From NCBI GenBank assembly GCA_964370225.1, contig CAYJII010000005.1, positions 6,868 to 70,867 on the forward strand: DNA of 64,000 bases, given 5' to 3'. Positions within the stretch are counted from its first letter, which is position 1; every line of letters starts with the position of its first letter. This DNA is from CAYJII01 sp964370225 (lineage in GTDB: Bacteria > Bacillota > Clostridia > Oscillospirales > Ruminococcaceae). Shown here piece by piece: positions 19,006-27,643 of this stretch. The translations under genes and the position numbers were made by a program. A model generated the notes under the pieces. That model was not told the DNA's origin. It saw only the letters and a program-made list of their open reading frames with translations, and ran no database searches.

Positions 19006-19758
19006 ATGGCAGTTGTATTTGAAAAAACTATCGGCTTGACCGAAAAACCTACACATTACTGTCCCGGATGTACTCATGGGATTATACATAGACTTGTAGC
19101 AGAAAGCTTAGTTGAGCTTGACCTATTAGGTAAATCTGTTGCAGTTGTTCCTGTTGGCTGCTCTGTTATGGCATACGATTACTTTAACTGTGACTGTATC
19201 CAAGCTCCTCACGGTAGAGCTCCTGCAGTTGCTACTGGTGTAAAACGTGCTTTGACTGACAATATCGTTTTCACATACCAAGGTGATGGCGATTTAGCTG
19301 CTATTGGTACTGCTGAAACAGTTCACGCTGCTACTCGTGGAGAAAATCTTACTGTAATCTTTGTAAATAACGCTATTTATGGTATGACAGGTGGACAAAT
19401 GGCTCCTACTACTTTAGCAAACCAAGTAACTCAAACTACTCCATACGGACGTGATGTTACAAGAGCAGGTTTCCCTATCAAAATGAGCGAAATGCTATCT
19501 ACATTAGACGGCGTTGCCTTTGCACAAAGAGTTAGTGTAACAACTCCAAAATACGTAAGAGAAGCTAAAGCTGCTATAAAAAAAGCATTCCAAGTACAAA
19601 GCGAGAAAAAAGGATTTTCTATTATAGAAGTTCTTTCGACTTGCCCAACAAACTGGGGACTATCCCCTGTTGAAGCGATTGACTGGCTACATGAAAATAT
19701 GTTGCCATATTATCCGCTTGGCGTGTATAAAGATAAATCAGAGGAGGGTGTATTTTAA
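19006..19758 (+). CDS. 2-oxoacid:ferredoxin oxidoreductase beta (TPP) subunit
   Basis: TPP-binding subunit. The 250 residues include HYCPGCTHGIIHRLV near residue 17 (conserved Cys pair), QAPHGRAPAVATGVKRA, the TPP-Mg motif GDGDLAAIGTAETVHAATRGENLTVIFVNN (GDG...NN) and GMTGGQMAPTT. It begins four bases after the alpha subunit stop and its stop overlaps the gamma subunit start by one base. Confidence 0.93.
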   Translation: MAVVFEKTIGLTEKPTHYCPGCTHGIIHRLVAESLVELDLLGKSVAVVPVGCSVMAYDYFNCDCIQAPHGRAPAVATGVKRALTDNIVFTYQGDGDLAAIGTAETVHAATRGENLTVIFVNNAIYGMTGGQMAPTTLANQVTQTTPYGRDVTRAGFPIKMSEMLSTLDGVAFAQRVSVTTPKYVREAKAAIKKAFQVQSEKKGFSIIEVLSTCPTNWGLSPVEAIDWLHENMLPYYPLGVYKDKSEEGVF

Positions 19759-20294
19759 TGTTAGTTAATATGCTTATTGCCGGTTTCGGTGGACAAGGCG
19801 TACTTTTTAGCGGAAAAATTATCGCTTACACTGGACTTATTGAAAAGAAAAATGTTTCGTGGCTCCCTTCTTATGGGCCTGAAATGCGTGGCGGCACTGC
19901 TAACTGCTCCGTTTGTATCGATACAGCAGAAATTGGTTGCCCTATCGTGCTTGAACCAGATACTTTAGTTGCGATGAACCGTCCTTCTTATGATAAATTT
20001 ATTGGCGATGTAAATACTGGTGGTGTCGTAGTATATGATAGCTCACTTATCGACATCGACAAAGAGCGTGAAGATATAACTTCAGTTGCAATTCCTGCTT
20101 CCTCAATGGCAGTTGAAAACGAGCTTGATGGGCTTGCAAATATTATCATTTTAGGCGCAACTCTTAAAGCAACTAATTTCACTGATTTTGAAGTTGTGTG
20201 CGATGCAATTGAGCAATGTGTTCCTGCTTCTAAAAAACATTTGTTAGAGCCAAATAAACGCGCATTAAAACTGGGCTATGATTTTGTAAATTAA
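19758..20294 (+). CDS. 2-oxoacid:ferredoxin oxidoreductase gamma subunit
   Basis: Gamma subunit (178 residues), which contributes to CoA binding and assembly. It begins NMLIAGFGGQGVLFSGKIIAYTGLIEKKNVSWLPSYGPEMRGGTANCSV, the standard signature. It ends the four-gene operon. No strong terminator is visible behind it, only an AT-rich stretch with two TTTCGAAAA copies. Confidence 0.93.
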   Translation: MLVNMLIAGFGGQGVLFSGKIIAYTGLIEKKNVSWLPSYGPEMRGGTANCSVCIDTAEIGCPIVLEPDTLVAMNRPSYDKFIGDVNTGGVVVYDSSLIDIDKEREDITSVAIPASSMAVENELDGLANIIILGATLKATNFTDFEVVCDAIEQCVPASKKHLLEPNKRALKLGYDFVN

Positions 20295-20372
20295 GATTAA
20301 TCCATTATATCTATTTTCAATAAATTTTCGAAAAATTTCGAAAAAAATATAGCATTTTTCATTAAGTTGTGT

Positions 20373-20378
20373 TATAAT
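20373..20378 (+). promoter_or_regulatory. Extended -10 promoter before darA leader
   Basis: TATAAT preceded by TGT (TGnTATAAT, an extended -10) with no good -35 box. The expected start near 20385 places the folded leader at 20388-20476 exactly at the 5' end of the transcript. Confidence 0.6.
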
Positions 20379-20387
20379 GTAATTGAA

Positions 20388-20476
20388 CCTATCGTTATTG
20401 TAAATAGCGGTAGAAGCCCCATTATCAAACATATAATGGGAAAATAAATTTAAGTCGACGTAAAGCGGCAGATAGG
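20388..20476 (+). promoter_or_regulatory. Candidate structured leader RNA sequestering the darA RBS
   Basis: Four helices can be drawn by hand. P1 pairs CCTATC (20388-20393) with GATAGG (20471-20476). Inside are P2 (20394-20399 with 20403-20408, three-base loop), P3 (CCCATTAT 20418-20425 with ATAATGGG 20433-20440) and P4 (GTCG 20454-20457 with CGGC 20466-20469, one GU pair). P1 uses part of the ribosome binding site (ATAGGAG) before the ATG at 20485, so forming P1 would block translation. No known riboswitch class was recognised. Confidence 0.5.
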
Positions 20477-20484
20477 AGCTTTTT

Positions 20485-20808
20485 ATGAAACTGATTTATG
20501 CAATAGTTAGCGATGATGACAGTATGGTAGTATCAAAACAATTAACAAAGAATGGCTTTTTTGCAACAAAACTTGCGAGTACTGGTGGATTTTTAATGTC
20601 CGGAAACACAACTTTTATGGTCTGCGTTGAAGACGATAAAGTTGATGAAGTTATCGAAGTCATTAAAAACAACTCCAAGAAAAGAAAACAAATGGTTCCA
20701 TCTTCAGCAACATATGGTCTGGGGTCATATACACCATTCCCTGTTGAAGTAACTGTCGGCGGCGCTACAATTTTCGTTTCAAATGTAGAAAGATTTGAAA
20801 AAATTTAG
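20485..20808 (+). CDS. darA: Cyclic-di-AMP receptor DarA (PII-like)
   Basis: PII-like trimeric signalling protein that binds c-di-AMP. The 107 residues match YaaQ/DarA: KLIYAIVSDDDSMVVSKQLTKNGFFATKLASTGGFLMSGNTTFMVCVEDDKVDEVIEVI, followed by the characteristic insertion and a C-terminal VTVGGATIFVSNVERFE. As in Bacillus it lies just upstream of holB and ricT. What DarA controls is not known in detail. The structured leader at 20388-20476 suggests post-transcriptional regulation. Confidence 0.93.
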   Translation: MKLIYAIVSDDDSMVVSKQLTKNGFFATKLASTGGFLMSGNTTFMVCVEDDKVDEVIEVIKNNSKKRKQMVPSSATYGLGSYTPFPVEVTVGGATIFVSNVERFEKI

Positions 20809-20811
20809 TTT

Positions 20812-21786
20812 ATGAAACAAAATCTAATTGGAAACAAGACAGCAAAACTTTTGCTTAATAATTTAAAAAACACCGCTAATTTTTCTCATGCATATTTAAT
20901 TCATGGCGAAGATGGTATCGGAAAAAAAACTTTTGCTGATATGCTCATTTTAAGCTTGTTGTGCGAAGATACTGATTCTAAGGACCCATGCTTTAACTGC
21001 GCATCGTGTAAGAAATTCTTAAGCGGTAGTCATCCAGATGTATTTATTTTGCACGGCAAAGCCGTGCAAAATTCTATTCGTATAGACCAAATCAGGAATA
21101 TACGAAAACTTTGTTATATAAAGCCTAATGAGTCACAAGTGAGCATTTATTTAATAACAAATGCTCATTGTATGACTATTGAAGCAATGAATGCTTTCTT
21201 AAAAATTTTAGAAGAACCACCGAAACATGCTGTTTTTATTTTAACAGCTTCTTCAAAGTATGCTTTGGCTCAAACTGTAATTTCGCGTTTAACATGTTTA
21301 GAGCTCTTCCCTATTTCAAATGATGAGATTAAAACTTATCTTATAGAAAACTATCCCGATAAAAGTTTAGATGAAATAAACTTAGCAGTCGGTTTTTCTG
21401 ACGGTGTTTTAGGTAAAGCTATAGCATTTGTCACTGATGAAAGTTATGCTAATAGCGCAAATAAGGCGCTTGACATTTTGACCGCCTTAGCTAGTAAAAA
21501 TGAGTATGAAGTTTTACGGCTATTAAACGAATTTGACAATGATAAAAAGAAATTTGTTATATGTCTTAAGATAATTAGTTATGAGCTGAGAAACATACTT
21601 CTATATAAAGAAAAAATATTGACGCAAGATGATGTTAATATAAAACTTGCAAATACTATTACAAAAATGCAAACTACAAATTTACTTGATTTTGTGCAAG
21701 AGGCAATGAATATTTTTAACACGAATGCTAATTATAATTTGACTGTTGCGCATATATGTGCTAAGATGCATATGATAGTGGATTGA
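20812..21786 (+). CDS. holB: DNA polymerase III subunit delta'
   Basis: Clamp-loader subunit of the replicative polymerase. The 324-residue protein has a P-loop region GEDGIGKKTFADML near residue 31, a four-cysteine zinc module (CEDTDSKDPCFNCASCKKF) near 50-68, and sensor-like segments MTIEAMNAFLKILEEPPKHAVFILTAS near 120-146. It starts three bases after the darA stop without an obvious separate site, so it is likely coupled to darA. Confidence 0.93.
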   Translation: MKQNLIGNKTAKLLLNNLKNTANFSHAYLIHGEDGIGKKTFADMLILSLLCEDTDSKDPCFNCASCKKFLSGSHPDVFILHGKAVQNSIRIDQIRNIRKLCYIKPNESQVSIYLITNAHCMTIEAMNAFLKILEEPPKHAVFILTASSKYALAQTVISRLTCLELFPISNDEIKTYLIENYPDKSLDEINLAVGFSDGVLGKAIAFVTDESYANSANKALDILTALASKNEYEVLRLLNEFDNDKKKFVICLKIISYELRNILLYKEKILTQDDVNIKLANTITKMQTTNLLDFVQEAMNIFNTNANYNLTVAHICAKMHMIVD

Positions 21787-21823
21787 TTATATATACTTTT
21801 GTATCGTAAGAATGGAGATAATT

Positions 21824-22693
21824 ATGCCGGAAATAATAGGAGTTAGATTTAAAAGTGTGGGCAAAGTTTATTATTTTGCTCCCAATAAAAAATCTTACAG
21901 TTTAGGCGACAAAGTCATCGTTGAGACTTCAAGAGGAGTTGAATGCGGTGAAGTTGTTATGGAAAATAAAGAAGTCGGCGAAGATAAAATTTCTTCTCCT
22001 TTAAAGCCAGTTATCAGGCTTGCTAGCAAAGATGACTTACAGACTATAAAGCGTAACGAAGGCAAAGAAGATCACGCATTTAAAGTTTGTGCGGAAAAAA
22101 TAATAGAACATAAACTTGATATGAAACTAGTAGATGTGGAATACACTTTTGATTCCAACAAAATTTTATTTTACTTCACCGCTGACGGACGCATCGATTT
22201 TAGAGAGCTTGTAAAAGACTTGGCTTCCATGTTTAAAACAAGAATTGAGCTTAGACAAATTGGTGTGCGCGATGAATCAAAAATGCTTGGCGGTCTTGGT
22301 GTTTGTGGCAGACCATTTTGCTGTCACACCTTCCTAGGTGAATTCCAGCCAGTTTCAATAAAAATGGCCAAAGAGCAAGGTCTTTCGCTCAACCCTACTA
22401 AAATTTCAGGCACATGTGGCAGGCTTATGTGTTGTTTGAAGTATGAGCAAGAGGGCTATGAGGAATTGCTAAAAATTACACCTAAAAATGGGGCTTATGT
22501 TAATACTCCAGATGGTAAGGGAAATGTTATCGATGTGAATTTATTAACAGGCGAGCTTAAAATTAAGCTTTCTGATAAACAAGACGCTGCGCCTCGCACA
22601 TTTAATAAAAAAGACATCAAAGTGATAAAAGATGGGCAAATAAGACTAAACAAACAAGAACTTGCCTCATTAAAAGAAATAGAAGATAAATAA
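21824..22693 (+). CDS. ricT: PSP1-domain protein RicT
   Basis: RicT (YaaT) is part of the Ric complex that assists RNase Y-dependent mRNA processing in Firmicutes. The start is the ATG at 21824, since GGAGA at 21814-21818 lies at proper distance; an in-frame ATG at 21812 overlaps that site. The 289-residue protein has the PSP1 domain (about 1-90), then the cysteine-rich part CGRPFCCHTFL and CGRLMCCLKYEQEGYEEL typical of RicT, and a C-terminal KOW-like segment. Order darA-holB-ricT is conserved with Bacillus. Confidence 0.93.
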   Translation: MPEIIGVRFKSVGKVYYFAPNKKSYSLGDKVIVETSRGVECGEVVMENKEVGEDKISSPLKPVIRLASKDDLQTIKRNEGKEDHAFKVCAEKIIEHKLDMKLVDVEYTFDSNKILFYFTADGRIDFRELVKDLASMFKTRIELRQIGVRDESKMLGGLGVCGRPFCCHTFLGEFQPVSIKMAKEQGLSLNPTKISGTCGRLMCCLKYEQEGYEELLKITPKNGAYVNTPDGKGNVIDVNLLTGELKIKLSDKQDAAPRTFNKKDIKVIKDGQIRLNKQELASLKEIEDK

Positions 22694-22700
22694 TTTATGC

Positions 22701-22729
22701 TTGATAAATAAATATTTATGTGATATACT
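22701..22729 (+). promoter_or_regulatory. Promoter of the small ferredoxin gene
   Basis: TTGATA (22701-22706), 17 bases, TATACT (22724-22729). An AT-rich inverted repeat (about 22752-22783) lies between this promoter and the ferredoxin start. Confidence 0.65.
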
Positions 22730-22824
22730 TGTACTTAATTAATAATCTAGTTTAATCTTTACCTTACAAAAGGTTTAGATTAATATTTTGGTTATTAATC
22801 TAAAATTAAGAGGAGGTGTATTAA

Positions 22825-22995
<171 letters not shown>

Positions 22996-23016
22996 TTAAT
23001 ATTTCAATTTAGTATT

Positions 23017-23050
23017 AAACGCTGCAATTTATTTTGCGGCGTTTAGTCTA
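23017..23050 (+). terminator. Terminator after ferredoxin gene
   Basis: Inverted repeat AAACGCTGCAA/TTGCGGCGTTT followed by TAGTCTATTTATTT. The T run is interrupted, so it is a moderate terminator candidate. Confidence 0.6.
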
Positions 23051-23067
23051 TTTATTTAAAAAATGTT

Positions 23068-23096
23068 TTGACAAAAATTAAATTTTATGTTAGAAT
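23068..23096 (+). promoter_or_regulatory. rpsO promoter
   Basis: TTGACA (23068-23073), 17 bases, TAGAAT (23091-23096). The predicted transcript start near 23103 is the beginning of the structured rpsO leader. Confidence 0.75.
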
Positions 23097-23102
23097 ATAT
23101 CT

Positions 23103-23172
23103 GTTATGCCACGGTTTATGGGATACGCCGATGTATTTCGGAATTCGCCTAGCCATTTACTGTGACATTAAC
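23103..23172 (+). promoter_or_regulatory. Structured rpsO leader (candidate S15 autoregulatory element)
   Basis: A long helix pairs 23110-23121 with 23153-23164 (two internal T-T mismatches), extended outward by GTTA/TAAC, and encloses a small hairpin CCGA (23128-23131) with TCGG (23138-23141). The leader ends about 25 bases before the rpsO start. S15 is known to control its own mRNA through such leaders in several bacterial groups; similarity to a specific class was not tested. Confidence 0.6.
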
Positions 23173-23195
23173 GAAAAAATAATGAGGTGAAAACA

Positions 23196-23462
23196 ATGTT
23201 AAGAAAAGAAGAAAAAAACGCAATTATCGAACAAAATCGTGTTCATGAGACTGATACTGGCTCTCCTGAAGTACAAATCGCAGTGTTGACTAAAAGAATC
23301 AATGATTTGCAAGAGCATTTCAAAAAACATCACAAAGATCATCACTCAAGAAGAGGTCTTTTAAAAATGGTTGGACATCGTAGAAACTTGCTTAAATATC
23401 TAAAAAATACTGATATTGAGCGCTACCGTGCAACTCTAGCTAAATTAGGCTTGCGTAAGTAA
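23196..23462 (+). CDS. rpsO: 30S ribosomal protein S15
   Basis: Primary 16S rRNA-binding protein of the 30S platform. The 88-residue length is exact for the family; motifs include [51 protein letters not shown] and the C-terminal [12 protein letters not shown]. The ATG at 23196 is used because GAGGTG lies just upstream; a GTG at 23187 is part of that site. It is followed by a strong terminator and pnp, the conserved order. Confidence 0.98.
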   Translation: MLRKEEKNAIIEQNRVHETDTGSPEVQIAVLTKRINDLQEHFKKHHKDHHSRRGLLKMVGHRRNLLKYLKNTDIERYRATLAKLGLRK

Positions 23463-23470
23463 TTTTGTTT

Positions 23471-23509
23471 GTAAGGCAGATGTTTTTCATCTGCCTTACA
23501 GTGTTTTTT
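23471..23509 (+). terminator. Terminator after rpsO
   Basis: Perfect 12-base stem GTAAGGCAGATG/CATCTGCCTTAC with a five-T loop, followed by AGTGTTTTTT. Confidence 0.85.
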
Positions 23510-23599
23510 AAAAAAGCAAAAAATCATGTTAAAATGGTAGGAGATTAGCATTAAATCGTATATTCAAGCTAAAATTTTGTTTGAAAATAGGATTTATTG

Positions 23600-23686
23600 C
23601 TAAACCTGCCATCGGATATTTGCAGAAAATTTATGCAGTCGATATCTGCAAATAGATTTAAGGCAGACTGCTTTAAGGAGAAAATT
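23600..23686 (+). promoter_or_regulatory. pnp leader with stem-loop
   Basis: The leader contains a nine-base perfect inverted repeat (ATTTGCAGA/TCTGCAAAT, about 23618-23656) and an outer CTGCC/GGCAG pair, ending at AAGGAG (23675-23680) before the ATG. A stem-loop leader is a known site of PNPase autoregulation in Escherichia coli; here this is analogy only. Confidence 0.45.
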
Positions 23687-25801
23687 ATGTTAACAGAAAA
23701 AAGAACATTTGAAACCACATTTGGTGGACGTAAATTTATCGTTGAAACAGGCGAAACTTGTGAATTATCAAACGGAAGCTGTTGGGTAAGATATGGCGAA
23801 ACTGTTGTTATGGCAAACGTAACTGCATCAGCTAAACCTCGTGACGGGGTTGACTTCTTCCCTCTTTCAGTTGATTACGAAGAAAAATTATATGCAGTAG
23901 GCAAAATCCCTGGCTCTTATTTAAAAAGAGAATCAAGACCTAGCGAAAACGCTATCCTAACTTCAAGAATGGTTGACAGACCAATGCGCCCTTTATTCCC
24001 AAAAGATATGCGCAATGATGTTTCAATCGTTATGACAGTTTTATCATCAGATGTTGACAACTCACCAGAAATTGCTTCAATGGTTGCAGCTTCAATAGCA
24101 GTTGCTATCTCTGATATTCCTTTTAATGGCCCAATCGCAGGCGTTAACGTAGGTTTAGTTGATGGCGAACTTATTATCAACCCTATTACTGCTCAACGTG
24201 AAAAATCCGATCTTCAACTAACTGTTGCTGCTTCAAAAGAAAAAGTAGTTATGATCGAAGCTGGCGCTAACGAAGTTGAAGATGAAACAATGCTAAAAGC
24301 TATCGAATTAGCTCATGACGAAATCAAAAAAATGGTTGATTTCATCAGCGAAATTCAAAAAGAAATCGGTAAAGAAAAATTCACTTTCGAGTCACAAGAA
24401 CTTGATGCTGATATGTTTGCTGATGTAAAAGCAATTGCTTATGAAGATACTAAGCTTGCTTTAGATACAGACAATAAACTTGTTCGTGATGAAAGACTAC
24501 TTCCTATCTACGATAAAGTATATACACAATTAGAAGAAAAATATCCTGATAGCCAACTAAAACTTGGCGAGTGCATGTACAAACTACAAAAATACATCGT
24601 GCGCGATTGGCTTTACGAAGGCAAACGTGTTGATGGTCGTGGCATGGATGAAATCAGACCACTTGCTTCAAAAGTAGCTATGCTGCCTCGCGTACACGGT
24701 AGCGGTCTATTCACTAGAGGTCAAACTCAAGTGCTTTCTATTGCAACTTTAGGTCCTGTTAGAGATATTCAAAACCTAGATGGAATTGACGAAAACCTAA
24801 CAAAAAGATATATGCATCATTATAACTTCCCTTCATATTCTGTTGGCGAAACTAGACCAAGCAGAGGCCCTGGACGTCGCGAAATCGGACATGGTGCGCT
24901 TGCTGAAAAAGCATTAGTTCCTGTACTTCCTTCACTAGAAGAATTCCCATATGCAATCCGCGTGGTATCAGAAGTTTTATCTTCAAACGGTTCTACTTCA
25001 CAAGGTGCAATCTGTGGTTCTACTCTTGCTCTTATGGATGCTGGTGTTCCACTAAAAGCTCCTGTTGCTGGTATTTCTTGTGGTCTTATCACAAAAGAAG
25101 ATGGAAGCTATGCTACAATGGTTGACATCCAAGGCTTAGAAGATTTCTATGGCGACATGGACTTCAAAGTTGGCGGTACTCATAAAGGTATAACAGCTAT
25201 CCAAGTTGATATTAAAGTTGACGGTCTGACAATGGAAGTTATCAGAGAAGCATTTGAGAAAACTAGAAAAGCTAGACTTTATATCCTAGACGATATCATG
25301 TTAAAAGCTATTCCTACTTCAAGAGAAAACGTTGCTGAGTATGCACCAAAAGTGTTACAAACTAAAATTCACGTTGACAAAATCCGTGAGGTTATTGGTG
25401 CAGGCGGAAAAGTTATCCAAAAAATCTGTGCTGAATGCGACGTTAAAATTGACATTGACGATACTGGTAGCGTAGTAGTTATGGGAGTTAGCCTAGAAAA
25501 CACAAAACGTGCTCTTGATGTTATCGAAACTATAGCAAACGATCCAGAAGTTGGCGCACTTTACAAAGGTGTTGTTACAAGAATTCTTAACTTCGGTGCA
25601 TTTGTTGAAATTGCTCCAGGTAAAGAGGGTCTAGTGCACATCTCTAAACTTGACGAACAACGTGTTGCAAAAGTTGAAGATATCGTAAATGTTGGTGACG
25701 AGTTAGTTGTTAAAGTAATCAAAATAGACGAACAAGGCAGAATTGACCTTTCAAGAAAAGATGCGATTGCTGATTTAGCTGCTAAAAAAGAAGCTGAATA
25801 A
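23687..25801 (+). CDS. pnp: Polyribonucleotide nucleotidyltransferase
   Basis: 3'-5' phosphorolytic exoribonuclease, trimeric, cytosolic. The start at ATG 23687 is fixed by AAGGAG six bases upstream; upstream in-frame codons are not protein-like. The 704-residue protein has two RNase PH domains (GETVVMANV near 40; RTRGQTQVLS-like FTRGQTQVLSIATLG and GPGRREIGHGALAEKAL in the second), then KH (IREVIGAGGKVIQKIC) and S1 (GVVTRILNFGAFVEIAPGKEGLVHISKL) domains. Directly after rpsO, as in most bacteria. Confidence 0.97.
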   Translation: MLTEKRTFETTFGGRKFIVETGETCELSNGSCWVRYGETVVMANVTASAKPRDGVDFFPLSVDYEEKLYAVGKIPGSYLKRESRPSENAILTSRMVDRPMRPLFPKDMRNDVSIVMTVLSSDVDNSPEIASMVAASIAVAISDIPFNGPIAGVNVGLVDGELIINPITAQREKSDLQLTVAASKEKVVMIEAGANEVEDETMLKAIELAHDEIKKMVDFISEIQKEIGKEKFTFESQELDADMFADVKAIAYEDTKLALDTDNKLVRDERLLPIYDKVYTQLEEKYPDSQLKLGECMYKLQKYIVRDWLYEGKRVDGRGMDEIRPLASKVAMLPRVHGSGLFTRGQTQVLSIATLGPVRDIQNLDGIDENLTKRYMHHYNFPSYSVGETRPSRGPGRREIGHGALAEKALVPVLPSLEEFPYAIRVVSEVLSSNGSTSQGAICGSTLALMDAGVPLKAPVAGISCGLITKEDGSYATMVDIQGLEDFYGDMDFKVGGTHKGITAIQVDIKVDGLTMEVIREAFEKTRKARLYILDDIMLKAIPTSRENVAEYAPKVLQTKIHVDKIREVIGAGGKVIQKICAECDVKIDIDDTGSVVVMGVSLENTKRALDVIETIANDPEVGALYKGVVTRILNFGAFVEIAPGKEGLVHISKLDEQRVAKVEDIVNVGDELVVKVIKIDEQGRIDLSRKDAIADLAAKKEAE

Positions 25802-25818
25802 TTTATATCGATAAAATA

Positions 25819-25862
25819 AAAGCGAAAAGTTAGAGAATATTCTCTAACTTTTCGCTTTTTCT
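25819..25862. terminator. Bidirectional terminator between pnp and the CBM9-like gene
   Basis: Perfect inverted repeat of about 19 bases (AAGCGAAAAGTTAGAGAA and its complement) with TTTTT on the plus side and an A run on the other, serving converging genes. Confidence 0.85.
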
Positions 25863-26481
25863 ATTTAAGTATAAACTCATCGAAAAACTCAGGTCGGTGG
25901 AAGTCTGGGAATTCCGTACCAATCGGCGCAAATGAACCATAATGTTCTATCTCTGTCTTATCTCCACATTTATAGAAATTTCCGCAGATAATATCTCCTA
26001 CTTCGTAAGCAATCTCTTTTCCATAAATCTTACTTATTACCTCAAGTTTCACTATATACTCTACTTGCCAGCATTCCTCGCCAATAGTTACTACTGGCTT
26101 TGGTGAAATATTTGCATCAAACTGAAATCTATCCCCTCTCCCCTGTCCAAATTCGCAATGAGTGGCGCCATTGGCATTCACCTCAATATTTATGTAACCA
26201 CTACTCAGCAATGGGGCAAAATCTGCAAAAAACTCTAAACAACTATCTTCATGCACTGGGTCATTAATTTCATAAAAGCGAGCAATTGGATTTTTCTCAA
26301 AACAAGTCATTCTTACCCAAAAGCCAACATCCCTGACAAAATAAATTTCCGCATATGTCTTCGGACGATATTCCCCTCCCCAAACATATTTGTCAATGTT
26401 AAATTTATACTTGGTCGGACACTCATTCTTGATTTGTTTAAGCTCATTTTTGTCGATTATTCTTATAATATTTTCTCGCAT
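25861..26481 (-). CDS. Carbohydrate-binding family 9-like protein
   Basis: A 206-residue protein resembling the CBM9-like domain found in bacterial carbohydrate-related proteins: KYVWGGEYRPKTYAEIYFVRDVGFWVRM, HEDSCLEFFADFAP and GYINIEVNANGA are the conserved strands. There is no signal peptide or membrane segment, so it appears cytoplasmic. It lies 23 bases downstream of the AraC regulator on the same strand, so the two are probably co-expressed. Ligand and role are unknown. Confidence 0.7.
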   Translation of the reverse strand: MRENIIRIIDKNELKQIKNECPTKYKFNIDKYVWGGEYRPKTYAEIYFVRDVGFWVRMTCFEKNPIARFYEINDPVHEDSCLEFFADFAPLLSSGYINIEVNANGATHCEFGQGRGDRFQFDANISPKPVVTIGEECWQVEYIVKLEVISKIYGKEIAYEVGDIICGNFYKCGDKTEIEHYGSFAPIGTEFPDFHRPEFFDEFILK

Positions 26482-26504
26482 ATATGCACTCCTTTAATTG
26501 AAAA

Positions 26505-27362
26505 TTAAATTATCATTTCTTTTTTAAATCGATTAGGAGTAATTCCCTCGATTTTTTTAAAGGTTGAAATAAAATTATTAGGACTTGAAAAACCGCATTG
26601 TTTTGCTATTTGAGCGATAGACATATTACTCATCAGCAGTTTTTTCTTGGATTCCTCAATTCTAATTTTCGTCATATATGCATATGGCGAAATATAGTAT
26701 TGTTTTTTGAACAGAGAGCATAGATAATTCTTGCTTACATAAAACTTATCCACTAAATCCTGTAATGTAAATTTCTCTGCGTAATGATCGCGCATGTATC
26801 TTGTAATATCGACTATCATAGGGTTTGGGATAAATGTATCCTTACTTCTCTCAAGCAGTAGATGCACTACTTTTGATATTATTGAGGAGCATTTAAAGTC
26901 AATATCCGTATAAAAATTATTTTTTATATCGATGATATTTTGTATTTGGTCAGCAATCTCATATGCTCCATGTATATGCTGTACCAATTTTTCATTTTCA
27001 AGTAAATAATCATAAATTACGTCCATATTCGGTACAGTGAAATGCAAAAAATAAAATTCCCATGTGCAGTTACGCTGAGTGTAGTATATATTGGGGTTCA
27101 CCGCTTTAATCAAAGCGCTACTGTTTTTAGTAAGAGTATATGTTTGCCCATTCATTTGAAGCACACCTGTCCCAGATATCGTAACAAGCAATATATACTC
27201 ATTTTCAAAAGCGAAATTGTTACTGATACGGTTAACATTGTATAAATCGTTGCACTCATGCCACCCTGCCACAGTAAAAGTGGACAAAGCTAATGCAATC
27301 TCTGTTTCACATTTATGTGTGACTAAATTGACAAGCCCAAAATCTCCGCTTTCATCATACAT
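26505..27362 (-). CDS. AraC-family transcriptional regulator
   Basis: A 285-residue regulator with an N-terminal cupin-type sensor domain (about 20-150, with VAGWHECNDLY and ISGTGVLQMNGQTYTLTKNS) and a C-terminal double helix-turn-helix (about 185-283) carrying FTLQDLVDKFYVSKNYLCSLFKKQYYISPYAYMTKIRIEESKKKLL and IAKQCGFSSPNNFISTFKKIEGITP. It is divergent from the uroporphyrinogen-decarboxylase-like gene, a typical place for its target promoter. Confidence 0.93.
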   Translation of the reverse strand: MYDESGDFGLVNLVTHKCETEIALALSTFTVAGWHECNDLYNVNRISNNFAFENEYILLVTISGTGVLQMNGQTYTLTKNSSALIKAVNPNIYYTQRNCTWEFYFLHFTVPNMDVIYDYLLENEKLVQHIHGAYEIADQIQNIIDIKNNFYTDIDFKCSSIISKVVHLLLERSKDTFIPNPMIVDITRYMRDHYAEKFTLQDLVDKFYVSKNYLCSLFKKQYYISPYAYMTKIRIEESKKKLLMSNMSIAQIAKQCGFSSPNNFISTFKKIEGITPNRFKKEMII

Positions 27363-27573
27363 TTTATAACACCTCGTTTATATAATAGATAGATATTAAT
27401 CTATATCATATTTCCTTCTTTTTACTAAGTATACATCACAGCATTATAAAAATCAATAGTAAACACAAAGATTTACAAAGGGTTTATATATTAACAAATG
27501 TATAATAATGTTAATATTTACTACAATAAATAATTCAAAAATTATAGAATATTAATCAAAACATAAAAATCAC

Positions 27574-27601
27574 TTGCAATAGATTTTTTTATGATTATAA
27601 T
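27574..27601 (+). promoter_or_regulatory. Promoter of the URO-D family gene
   Basis: TTGCAA (27574-27579), 16 bases, TATAAT (27596-27601), 42 bases before the start codon. The 281-base divergent gap is very AT-rich and likely also holds the AraC-family promoter, but no clear operator repeats were identified. Confidence 0.6.
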
Positions 27602-27643
27602 CAAAATATAAGATTAATTATCAGATTTTAAGGAGATGTTTTT

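Noticed and set aside
20388..20476. Known riboswitch class (ydaO c-di-AMP, THF, preQ1, c-di-GMP) before darA
   Set aside because: The conserved core sequences remembered for these classes were not found, so no known class is assigned.
22752..22783. Inverted repeat before the small ferredoxin as a riboswitch
   Set aside because: Very AT-rich single hairpin without further helices; not enough to claim a regulatory RNA.
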